49,356 nucleotides of DNA from Flavobacteriaceae bacterium CRH (lineage in GTDB: Bacteria > Bacteroidota > Bacteroidia > Flavobacteriales > Flavobacteriaceae), in the NCBI GenBank assembly GCA_001507425.1, contig LMAJ01000031.1, forward strand, positions 1-49,356, read 5' to 3'. The notes beneath the pieces were generated by a model that did not search any database, had not been told where the DNA came from, and was given only the letters and a program-made list of their open reading frames with translations. Made by a program: the position numbers and the translations under genes. Positions 33,438 through 41,291 of the stretch are shown one piece after another (the first letter of the stretch is position 1; each line of letters begins with the position of its first letter).

Positions 33438-34082
33438 ATGTCAATAAACAGTATTTTCCAATTTTTAGTGCCGAAAGACAAGAAATTCTTTCCACTTTTT
33501 GAAGAGGCTTCAAGCAATTTAATTGAATTAGCGTCTAATTTACACGAAGCTGTAAACCTTCCTTTGAAAGAAAGAGAAGTTCTTTTTCAGAAGATTGATG
33601 AGTTAGAGCAAAGAGGAGAAGATATTACACGTCAGACCAATCTTGAGTTGAGCAGAAACTTTATTACTCCATTTGACAGAGAGGATATTCATACCTTAAT
33701 TACTTCTATTGATAACGTTGCAGATTACCTTCACGGTGCTGCAAGCAGAATGAGATTGTATCAGGTTGATAAGATTACAAAATCGATCAGAAAAATGACC
33801 GAAATTAATCTTGAAGCTTGTCAAAATATTGATAGCGCAGTAAAAGAATTGAGCAACTTAAAGAATATGAATATCATTAAGGATGCTTGTGCGAGAATCA
33901 ATAAATTAGAGAATAAATCGGATAACGTATATAACAAAGCAGTTTTTGAAATTTTTGAAAACGAAACAGATGCTAAAAATATTATCAAATATAAAGAAGT
34001 GTTATCTGTTTTAGAATCAGCAACAGACAAATGTAAGAGTGTTGCAAACATACTAGAATCTATTTCTGTAAAACATTCTTAA
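33438..34082 (+). CDS. DUF47 family PhoU-like Pit accessory protein
   Basis: 214 residues, all helical, in the DUF47/PhoU-like family. Hallmarks: FPLFEEASSNLIELA, EREVLFQKIDELEQRGEDITRQT, the metal-binding style helix FITPFDREDIHTLITSIDNVADYLHGA and the final helix ALESATDKCKSVANILES (with slight differences). It precedes a Pit transporter by 32 bases; this pairing is common and the protein probably modulates the transporter. Co-transcribed with it up to the terminator at 35508. Confidence 0.88.
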   Translation: MSINSIFQFLVPKDKKFFPLFEEASSNLIELASNLHEAVNLPLKEREVLFQKIDELEQRGEDITRQTNLELSRNFITPFDREDIHTLITSIDNVADYLHGAASRMRLYQVDKITKSIRKMTEINLEACQNIDSAVKELSNLKNMNIIKDACARINKLENKSDNVYNKAVFEIFENETDAKNIIKYKEVLSVLESATDKCKSVANILESISVKHS

Positions 34083-34114
34083 TTCAATTTATTTCATTCT
34101 GAAGTTATAATTTT

Positions 34115-35458
34115 ATGACGCTACTTATAATTATTATAGTATTAGCTTTAATTTTTGATTACATCAATGGTTTTCATGATGCGGCAAATGCTATAGCTAC
34201 CGTTGTTGCTACAAAGGTTTTAACGCCTTTTCAGGCCGTACTTTGGGCAGCATTTTTTAACTTTCTGGCATATTGGGTTTTCGGATTTGGTGTTGCAGAT
34301 ACTGTTGCAAAAACAGCTGATACCATGCAGATTGATCTGGTTGTTATTCTTGCCGGGGTTATTGCAGCTATTTGTTGGAATTTATTGACTTGGTGGCTAG
34401 GAATACCTTCAAGTTCTTCACATACCTTAATTGGTGGTTTTGCAGGAGCAGCCGTTGCTCATGCTATTGCCGTACATGGTTTTTCTGGTTATGTTGGCGA
34501 AGATGGAGCTACACATTACTGGTACGAAATCGTAAGCTGGTATAAAGCCGGAAAAGATGGAGGGATGCCTTCGGGAGTAATTATTATCATTGCTTTTATT
34601 GTTTTAGCGCCCTTGTTAGGAGCATTAGCATCGTATTTAATTTCAATATGGTTATTAAATGCATCCCGTAAAGTTATTGGCCCTAAAATATTTACTATTG
34701 CTTTAATGCTTGCTACTGTTTGGTTTGTTTATACGCAAATGATTCCATACGGAGAAATTATAAAAGATGGACATAAAGCTCGTTTTCCATCATCCGAATT
34801 TTGGAGTGTTGCTTTAGAGCCGCATAATATCAAATGGCTTTTAGTAGCATTTATTGTATTAACTGTTAGTGCATTTTGTTTGATATTTAGCAGTTTAAAC
34901 CTTCATCAGGCAGATGCTGCTTTGAAAAAAATGCAATTATTATCTTCTGCTGCATTTAGTTTAGGACATGGAGGAAACGATTCTCAAAAGGTAATGGGTA
35001 TTATTGCTGCTGCTGTTGCGGTTTATATTCATGCAAATCCGGGTATTCATATGGATTCATGGTTAGATGTAGTACTTCCATCTGATAGCGGTGAATTTAA
35101 AATGCCAGCTTGGATTCCATTAGCATGTTATTCTGCTATTGCTGCAGGAACTTTGAGTGGTGGTTGGAAAATTGTAAAAACAATGGGGTCTAAAATTACA
35201 AAAGTAACTTCATTTGAAGGAGTTGCTGCTGAAACTGCCGGAGCTTTGACACTTTACTTTACAGAACACTTGAAAATTCCGGTAAGTACAACACATACTA
35301 TTACAGGTTCTATCATTGGGGTTGGATTAACAAAACGTGTTTCTGCAGTTCGTTGGGGTGTTACTGTAAGCTTAATTTGGGCTTGGATTTTGACTATTCC
35401 AATTTCAGCTATATTAGCAGGTTTGGTATACTTTATACTAAGCTTATTTGTTAAGTAA
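34115..35458 (+). CDS. pit: Low-affinity inorganic phosphate transporter, PiT family
   Basis: 447 residues, about 10 to 12 transmembrane segments. The two signature repeats are visible: the N-terminal FDYINGFHDAANAIATVVAT and the C-terminal half SLGHGGNDSQKVMGII, with GTLSGGWKIVKTMGSK and PVSTTHTITGSIIGVG. It couples phosphate uptake to a cation gradient. It follows the DUF47 protein gene and ends at a perfect terminator. Confidence 0.95.
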   Translation: MTLLIIIIVLALIFDYINGFHDAANAIATVVATKVLTPFQAVLWAAFFNFLAYWVFGFGVADTVAKTADTMQIDLVVILAGVIAAICWNLLTWWLGIPSSSSHTLIGGFAGAAVAHAIAVHGFSGYVGEDGATHYWYEIVSWYKAGKDGGMPSGVIIIIAFIVLAPLLGALASYLISIWLLNASRKVIGPKIFTIALMLATVWFVYTQMIPYGEIIKDGHKARFPSSEFWSVALEPHNIKWLLVAFIVLTVSAFCLIFSSLNLHQADAALKKMQLLSSAAFSLGHGGNDSQKVMGIIAAAVAVYIHANPGIHMDSWLDVVLPSDSGEFKMPAWIPLACYSAIAAGTLSGGWKIVKTMGSKITKVTSFEGVAAETAGALTLYFTEHLKIPVSTTHTITGSIIGVGLTKRVSAVRWGVTVSLIWAWILTIPISAILAGLVYFILSLFVK

Positions 35459-35507
35459 GATGATTTTAATGAAATGTGAGATTTAAAAAATCATATTTTT
35501 AAATATA

Positions 35508-35545
35508 AAAAAAAGCCGATTTCAATTTTGAAATCGGCTTTTTTT
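35508..35545 (+). terminator. Terminator of the Pit operon
   Basis: A perfect 18-bp stem (35508-35525 with 35528-35545), containing AAAGCCGATTTCAA and its complement, with a two-base gap and a long T run. Because the As on the left are also long, it could act in both directions. Confidence 0.9.
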
Positions 35546-35602
35546 GTGCCATTTCAGTATAGGATAAATGTCTTAAAATGTAAGCTTTAAGTTTTTTACG
35601 GG

Positions 35603-35633
35603 TTGATTATCAGATGTTAGGATTTTAAATTTG
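35603..35633 (+). promoter_or_regulatory. Promoter of the membrane protein gene at 35686
   Basis: TTG (35603-35605), 20 bases, then TAAATTTG (35626-35633), a good fit to the TTG/TAnnTTTG consensus. The expected transcript start leaves an untranslated leader of roughly 45 bases. Confidence 0.5.
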
Positions 35634-35685
35634 CAAAATTATTGAAGATATTTTCAATAGTGCCAGTTTATAAAAAACAAAAACA

Positions 35686-36318
35686 ATGAAAGAGATTTTT
35701 AAAACCCCGATAATTTTAAATGGTGAAAATGACAATGTTGTTTTAATTTATTCAAAGTATATCATTGGTAATATTTCTAAAGAAATTGCTCGTTTATGTA
35801 TTGAAAGAATTGATGCAGATTCATTAGAGGATAAACGCTTTGAATGTATTATAAGAATTAAGGAAGTTTTTAAATATAAGTTCAAACCAGAACATGATTC
35901 CCAAATAAAATTTGGAGTTAAAAATGTAACCGGAACAAGTTATGTTATGATTAATTTCAAAGATAAGGAAGTAGCAAAACAAGCAGAAATATCGTTTATG
36001 GAACAGTTTGAAAAATTAGGTTTTAAACGAAAAGAAGAACAGGTTTCGCCAGTGAAAGCGGCTACTTTTCCGTTGCTGTTTACTTTGATGGTATCCGTTG
36101 CCGGAGGTTTGCTTACAAGGTTTGCTTATCGACTTGAAGGTTATGAATTGACCAGAAGTGCAATTGTAAACGGATATGTTTACATGCTTGAAAAAGTATT
36201 AAAATTTGTTGGATGTTATCCTGTTTTAATCCTAACATTTTTATCGTTAGTATTATGTTTGTTTTGGACCTTAAAAAAAATGTCAAATATTCCTTTTAGA
36301 ATTATCTCAAAAAAATAA
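35686..36318 (+). CDS. Hypothetical two-segment membrane protein
   Basis: 210 residues, not recognised. The first 120 residues are soluble and mixed alpha/beta (IIGNISKEIARLCIERIDAD, VTGTSYVMINFKDKEVAKQA). Two hydrophobic segments follow, one near residue 127-147 (FPLLFTLMVSVAGGLL) and one near 175-200 (VLILTFLSLVLCLFW). The protein ends in a short basic tail. The domain order suggests a cytoplasmic N-terminus held to the membrane by a hairpin. It is transcribed from its own promoter and faces the DUF421 gene convergently. Confidence 0.65.
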   Translation: MKEIFKTPIILNGENDNVVLIYSKYIIGNISKEIARLCIERIDADSLEDKRFECIIRIKEVFKYKFKPEHDSQIKFGVKNVTGTSYVMINFKDKEVAKQAEISFMEQFEKLGFKRKEEQVSPVKAATFPLLFTLMVSVAGGLLTRFAYRLEGYELTRSAIVNGYVYMLEKVLKFVGCYPVLILTFLSLVLCLFWTLKKMSNIPFRIISKK

Positions 36319-36362
36319 TAAGCTACTTTGCTTCATCATACTGTTTTGTATTGCTCTAAAAT

Positions 36363-36878
36363 TTATTTTCTAAAATTCTTATGATTGTGTTTTCGTTTGT
36401 AATGGGTTTGCTTGAGATTTTTTTTGTCTTCAGATATTACACTAATTGTACCGTCAATTTCGAGCATGCAAAGCTTTACATCGGTTAAATGTTCTAAACC
36501 ATGCTCACGTGCCGCTTCTTTTAATTCGTCGTGTGAGATGTCTAATTTACTTAAAGCTTTAAAATCCAGTTTTCCATCGTGAATTAAAATTTGAGGTTTG
36601 TCTAAAAGCAAATCATTTAGAAATTTGTATTTGTGTGTTAGTTTTTTGATGATGAAGTTAATGACAAACAAAACCAAAGCTGCAACCAAACCTCCCCAAA
36701 GACTGGTATCCGGCCCAACCATCGCATTTTGAACGGAATTGCTAATTAGTAGAATCAGGATAATATCGGCTGTATTTAATTGCGAAAGTTCTTTTTTTCC
36801 GAAGATTCGCAATGCAATTGTCATAAAAAAGTAAACTGCAGCACTTCGTAAAATAATATCTAAATAAGGGAAAAGCAT
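36363..36878 (-). CDS. DUF421 (YetF/YcaP) family membrane protein
   Basis: 171 residues from ATG 36878 (MLFPYLDIILRSAAVYFFM). A start at 36932 is possible in frame, but the added segment falls in a palindromic spacer repeat. Three transmembrane segments occupy about residues 8-95 (RIFGKKELSQLNTADIILIL, MVGPDTSLWGGLVAALVLFV, NFIIKKLTHKYKF). The soluble C-terminal domain has the family wording ILIHDGKLDFKALSKLDIS and DVKLCMLEIDGTISVI. The family's function is not settled. It lies 98 bases downstream of the rimB-rimK fusion in the same direction. Confidence 0.85.
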   Translation of the reverse strand: MLFPYLDIILRSAAVYFFMTIALRIFGKKELSQLNTADIILILLISNSVQNAMVGPDTSLWGGLVAALVLFVINFIIKKLTHKYKFLNDLLLDKPQILIHDGKLDFKALSKLDISHDELKEAAREHGLEHLTDVKLCMLEIDGTISVISEDKKNLKQTHYKRKHNHKNFRK

Positions 36879-36905
36879 GTTTTTTATTTTAAAGGTAAAA
36901 AAAAA

Positions 36906-36934
36906 CTTTGTCAAAGTTTTAAACTTTGACAAAG
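36906..36934. repeat. 29-bp palindrome between the DUF421 and RimK-like genes
   Basis: CTTTGTCAAAGTTTTAAACT and the following TTGACAAAG form 14-bp perfect arms around one unpaired T. It ends 28 bases before the DUF421 start on the minus strand. It is not followed by a T run, so it is not an obvious terminator. Confidence 0.75.
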
Positions 36935-36975
36935 CTGCTAAATTAATTATTCAGTATTAAGTTTAAATGAACTTA

Positions 36976-38346
36976 TTATATCAATTTAAAATTCTTTTCA
37001 ATTGCTCTGATCATTTCTCCGGCAATATCTTTATTTGTTGCGCCTTCAATTCCTTCAAGTCCTGGAGATGAGTTTACTTCCAATAATAACGGACCTTTTG
37101 AGGAACGAATAATATCAACACCAGCCACTTTTAAGTCCATTGCTTTTGCGGCTTTTATAGCGATCTTCTTTTCTTCAGGTGTAACTTTTATTACAGAGGC
37201 AGTTCCGCCAAGATGAATATTAGCTCTGAATTCGCCAGGCATAGCTTCACGCTGAATTGCCGCAACAACTTTACCGTCAATCACAAAACAACGAATATCT
37301 TTTCCGTTGGCTTCCTTAATGAATTCCTGAACTAAAATATTGGCATTTAAGCTTTTAAAAGCGTTGATAACGCTTTCTGCGGCTTTTTTGGTTTCGGCTA
37401 AAACAACACCTTTTCCTTGCGTTCCTTCCAGTAATTTTACAATTAAAGGCGAACCTCCAACCATTTTAATTAAATTGTCAGTATCTAAAGGAGAATTCGC
37501 AAAACCAGTTGTAGGTATGTCAATTCCGCTATTTAAAAGCAATTGTAATGAATATAATTTATCTCTCGATTGTGTTATGGCTGTAGCCGAATTTAAACAG
37601 TAAACTTTTAAAGCTTCAAACTGACGCGTTAAAGCACAACCATAAAAAGTAATACTTGGTCGAATTCTCGGAATTATAGCATCAAACTGATTTAATATTT
37701 TTCCGCCTCTATAATGAATTTCAGGAGTTTTGGCGTCCAGTTTCATGTAGCATTCTTTGATATTCAAAAAATGCATTTCATGGCCGCGCATTTCGCCCGC
37801 TTCCATGATTCTTTTATTGCTGTACAATTCCGGATTACTGGCCAAAAGACCAATTCGCAAACCAGAAGTTGCTTTTTCAGAGTTTTGGTATAATTCTTTT
37901 AATGTTTCCGTTGATGGCTGTCCCAGTAAATATTTTTCTTCAGGATCAACCAATACACGTCCGCTCATAGCTTCACGGCCTAAAAGCATACGAAAACCCA
38001 TGGAGTCACGATTCGTCAAAGTCATTTCGATTGGCCATTTCGTATCCCCAATTTTCAGGTTGGTCTGAATAACATAACGGTGTTCTCTAAAACCGCTTGA
38101 GCTTTTTACAATTCTTTTGTCTACCAACGGAGCTTCGCAATGAATAATAGTTTTAGTATTATTTTGAATTGGATTAATATCAAATTTCACCCAATTGGCG
38201 TCATTTTTTATAAAGGGAGCTATGTTTATAGCGTGCATTGCTGAAGTTTTTGCGCCAGAATCGACGCGAGCCTTGATTGTAGGGATTCCGAGTTCAGGAA
38301 ATGAGCACCATTCTTCGCTACCTAAAATGACTTTGTTTTGAAGCAT
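36976..38346 (-). CDS. Fusion of RimB-type retropepsin-like protease and RimK-type glutamate ligase
   Basis: 456 residues. The N-terminal domain (about 1-145) belongs to the ATP-dependent zinc protease/RimB family, with the retropepsin-like active-site signature RVDSGAKTSAMHA (D29) and SMGFRMLLGREAMSG. The rest (about 165-456) is an ATP-grasp RimK-like ligase: PRIRPSITFYG, LIVKLLEGTQGKGVVLAET and VAGVDIIRSSKGPLLLEVNS. RimK adds glutamates to the C-terminus of ribosomal protein S6, and RimB-type proteins are separate neighbours in some proteobacteria. A single chain that could add and trim a tail is inferred. It may also act on another substrate. Confidence 0.85.
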   Translation of the reverse strand: MLQNKVILGSEEWCSFPELGIPTIKARVDSGAKTSAMHAINIAPFIKNDANWVKFDINPIQNNTKTIIHCEAPLVDKRIVKSSSGFREHRYVIQTNLKIGDTKWPIEMTLTNRDSMGFRMLLGREAMSGRVLVDPEEKYLLGQPSTETLKELYQNSEKATSGLRIGLLASNPELYSNKRIMEAGEMRGHEMHFLNIKECYMKLDAKTPEIHYRGGKILNQFDAIIPRIRPSITFYGCALTRQFEALKVYCLNSATAITQSRDKLYSLQLLLNSGIDIPTTGFANSPLDTDNLIKMVGGSPLIVKLLEGTQGKGVVLAETKKAAESVINAFKSLNANILVQEFIKEANGKDIRCFVIDGKVVAAIQREAMPGEFRANIHLGGTASVIKVTPEEKKIAIKAAKAMDLKVAGVDIIRSSKGPLLLEVNSSPGLEGIEGATNKDIAGEMIRAIEKNFKLI

Positions 38347-38376
38347 ACGTTGTATTTAATTATAAAATTTTAATAT

Positions 38377-38384
38377 CAAATATA
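38377..38384 (-). promoter_or_regulatory. Candidate -7 box of the rimB-rimK fusion
   Basis: TATATTTG on the minus strand matches TAnnTTTG and ends 30 bases before the ATG (38346). No -33 TTG was found. Confidence 0.35.
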
Positions 38385-38420
38385 ACTATTTACTTTTTAA
38401 AAAATAAAGATTTTACCTAA

Positions 38421-38458
38421 AGAAAAAACCCGTTATGTTATAAAAACGTAACGGGTTT
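38421..38458 (-). terminator. Terminator of clpC
   Basis: 14-bp arms (38426-38439 and 38445-38458, AAACCCGTTA type) with one G-U type mismatch around a five-base loop, followed by a minus-strand T run. It lies 28 bases after the clpC stop. Confidence 0.8.
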
Positions 38459-38486
38459 GTTATTCTAGTTATAAAATTTAACAATT

Positions 38487-41033
38487 TTACAGATTTGTCG
38501 GTTCTTCCGCTTTGTGTATTTCTACTGAAAGTTCTTGAGAATCATCTTTTAAATCCATTAAAATTTCATCACCTGAGTGAATTTTTGAAGTTATGATTTC
38601 TTCTGCTAACAAATCTTCAACGTATTTCTGGATCGCTCTTTTTAGAGGTCTTGCTCCAAATTGTCTGTCAAAACCTTTCTCTGCAATAAATGCTTTTGCT
38701 TTGTCGGTCAAATTTAATTTATAACCTAATTCTGCAATACGAGAATATAGTTTTGCAAGTTCGATTTCGATAATCAAATCGATATCTTCTTTTTCTAAAG
38801 CATTAAATACGATAACGTCATCAATTCTGTTTAAGAATTCAGGTGCAAAGGTTTTTTTCAATGCATTTTCGATAATGCTTTTTGAGTTTTCATCGGCCTG
38901 AGCTACTTTAGCAGCAGTTCCAAATCCAACACCTTGTCCAAAATCTTTCAATTGACGAGCTCCAACATTAGAAGTCATGATGATAATCGTGTTTTTAAAG
39001 TCGATTTTGCGACCTAAACTATCTGTTAAATATCCGTCATCAAGAACCTGAAGCATCATATTAAATACATCCGGATGCGCTTTTTCAATCTCATCTAAAA
39101 GTACAACACAATAAGGTTTTCTACGCACTTTTTCAGTTAACTGACCACCTTCTTCATAACCAACGTATCCCGGAGGCGCTCCAACTAAACGAGAGATCGC
39201 AAATTTTTCCATGTATTCACTCATGTCGATACGAACTAGCGCATCTTCAGAATCGAATAATTCTTTTGCTAAAACTTTTGCTAATTGCGTTTTACCAACT
39301 CCAGTCTGACCTAAGAAAATAAACGAACCAATTGGTTTGTTAGGATCTTTAAGTCCGGCTCTGTTACGTTGAATAGAACGGGCAATTTTAAGAACCGCTT
39401 CGTTTTGGCCAATTACTTTGTTCTGAATCAATTCAGGTAATTTTGCTAGTTTATTGCTTTCTGTTTGTGCAATTCGGTTTACAGGAATTCCTGTCATCAT
39501 CGAAACAACATCGGCTACATTATCTTCTGTAACTTCAATACGGTTGTTTTTAGAATCTTCTTCCCATTGTTCCTGCGCAACAGCTAAATCTTTTTCAATG
39601 CGTTTTTCATCATCACGAAGTTTCGCTGCTTCTTCATATTTTTGTTTTTTAACAACCATATTTTTGTTTTCACGCACTTCTTCTAACTGACGTTCTAAAT
39701 CAAGAATTTGTTTAGGAACATCAATGTTAGTAATGTGTACGCGGGAACCAGCTTCGTCAAGGGCATCAATAGCTTTGTCCGGTAAAAAACGCTCAGACAT
39801 ATATCTGTTTGTTAATTTAACACAGGCTTCAATAGCTTCTTGCGTATAAGTAACATTGTGGTGATCTTCGTATTTATCTTTAATGTTGTTCAAAATAGCG
39901 ATTGTTTCTTCAACAGAAGTTGGTTCGACAATTACTTTTTGAAAACGTCTTTCTAATGCACCGTCTTTCTCAATATATTGTCTGTACTCGTCAAGAGTTG
40001 TAGCACCAATACATTGGATTTCTCCTCTTGCCAAAGCAGGTTTGAACATGTTTGAAGCGTCAAGAGAACCTGTTGCTCCACCTGCACCTACAATGGTGTG
40101 AATTTCATCAATGAAAAGAATGATATCATCATTTTTTTCAAGTTCATTCATTACGGCTTTCATTCTTTCTTCAAACTGGCCTCGGTATTTTGTTCCGGCA
40201 ACTAAACTTGCCAAATCAAGTGTAACCACACGTTTGTTGAAAAGGATACGAGATACTTTTTTCTGAATAATGCGTAATGCAAGTCCTTCTGCAATAGCAG
40301 ATTTACCAACTCCGGGCTCTCCAATAAGTAGCGGGTTGTTCTTTTTTCTACGGCTTAAAATTTGAGAAACACGTTCAATTTCTTTCTCGCGTCCTACAAC
40401 AGGATCTAGTTTTCCTTCTTCGGCCATTTCTGTTAAATCTCTCCCAAAATTATCTAAAACCGGAGTCTTAGATTTTTTGTTTGACTTATTGGCTGGATTA
40501 TTAAAACTACTTTCTTTAAGACTGTCATCTTGTCCTGAATCGTCATTATACGATTCGTTTCTTGGCAAGTTTTCTAAGAATTCTTCTTCGTTTGGCGTCA
40601 TGTTTAAATATTGTTCTTTAGCTATGTCATAATCTATTTTTAGCTTATTCAATAACTTGGTTGTTGGATCGTTTTCGTTTCGTAAGATACATAAAAGCAA
40701 ATGAGCTGTGCTAATCGATGAGCTTTGAAATACTTTAGCTTCAAGAAAAGTGGTCTTCAGCGCCCTCTCGGCCTGTCGGGTAAGATGAAGGTTTTTCTTT
40801 TCTGCATTTACTTCAACGCTCTGGTTGGCTGGACTCAGTATTTCTACCTTCCTGCGTAAATGATCTAAATCGACCGCTAGGTTATTAAGTATATGGATAG
40901 CTTTACCGTTACCATCTCTTAAAATACCCAGCATTAGATGTTCAGTACCAATAAAGTCGTGTCCTAAACGAAGGGCTTCTTCCTTACTGTATGTAATAAC
41001 ATCTTTTACTCTTGGTGAAAAATTATCATCCAT
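38487..41033 (-). CDS. clpC: ClpC, AAA+ unfoldase of the Clp protease
   Basis: 848 residues from ATG 41033 (MDDNFSPRVKDVITYSKEEA). The frame extends upstream to 41099, but that region (MEGYGFCFSNSNSLNL) is not conserved in the family. The N-domain repeat (about 1-145) is followed by the first AAA+ module (Walker A GEPGVGKSA, Walker B IILFIDEIHT), a UVR-like middle domain (KYEEAAKLRDDEKRIEKDL) and the second AAA+ module (GQTGVGKTQLAKVLAKEL, VVLLDEIEKAHPDVFN). It unfolds substrates for ClpP, which is not adjacent. Single-gene transcript ended by the hairpin above. Confidence 0.96.
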   Translation of the reverse strand: MDDNFSPRVKDVITYSKEEALRLGHDFIGTEHLMLGILRDGNGKAIHILNNLAVDLDHLRRKVEILSPANQSVEVNAEKKNLHLTRQAERALKTTFLEAKVFQSSSISTAHLLLCILRNENDPTTKLLNKLKIDYDIAKEQYLNMTPNEEEFLENLPRNESYNDDSGQDDSLKESSFNNPANKSNKKSKTPVLDNFGRDLTEMAEEGKLDPVVGREKEIERVSQILSRRKKNNPLLIGEPGVGKSAIAEGLALRIIQKKVSRILFNKRVVTLDLASLVAGTKYRGQFEERMKAVMNELEKNDDIILFIDEIHTIVGAGGATGSLDASNMFKPALARGEIQCIGATTLDEYRQYIEKDGALERRFQKVIVEPTSVEETIAILNNIKDKYEDHHNVTYTQEAIEACVKLTNRYMSERFLPDKAIDALDEAGSRVHITNIDVPKQILDLERQLEEVRENKNMVVKKQKYEEAAKLRDDEKRIEKDLAVAQEQWEEDSKNNRIEVTEDNVADVVSMMTGIPVNRIAQTESNKLAKLPELIQNKVIGQNEAVLKIARSIQRNRAGLKDPNKPIGSFIFLGQTGVGKTQLAKVLAKELFDSEDALVRIDMSEYMEKFAISRLVGAPPGYVGYEEGGQLTEKVRRKPYCVVLLDEIEKAHPDVFNMMLQVLDDGYLTDSLGRKIDFKNTIIIMTSNVGARQLKDFGQGVGFGTAAKVAQADENSKSIIENALKKTFAPEFLNRIDDVIVFNALEKEDIDLIIEIELAKLYSRIAELGYKLNLTDKAKAFIAEKGFDRQFGARPLKRAIQKYVEDLLAEEIITSKIHSGDEILMDLKDDSQELSVEIHKAEEPTNL

Positions 41034-41291
41034 AATATATAATTGGTATTGTAAATTTAATGAATTACTGTTGGAAAAACAAAAACCATACCCTTCCAAA
41101 TGTCCTGTCAGCTAATTGACAAAAAAAATAACAATAAAAGCGTTAAAAAACGCTTAATTTATTAACTAAAACAGGAAAAAAAGTTGTTAATAAATCATTG
41201 AAATAAGTGTAAGTAAATAGCTGAAAAAATTTCAAAAAACCGTATCTTGGCACGCTTTGAAACTAATGTAATTATTAAAACATAACAACTT

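Noticed and set aside
36879..36932. Upstream start for the DUF421 gene
   Set aside because: It lies in or beside a palindromic repeat and would put a charged segment before the first membrane helix.
41034..41099. Upstream start for clpC
   Set aside because: The 22 added residues are not like any ClpC N-terminus and the conserved start MDDNFSPRVKDVI is at 41033.
41243..41250. TATCTTGG as gyrA promoter box
   Set aside because: It departs from TAnnTTTG and has no -33 partner; the real promoter was not found.
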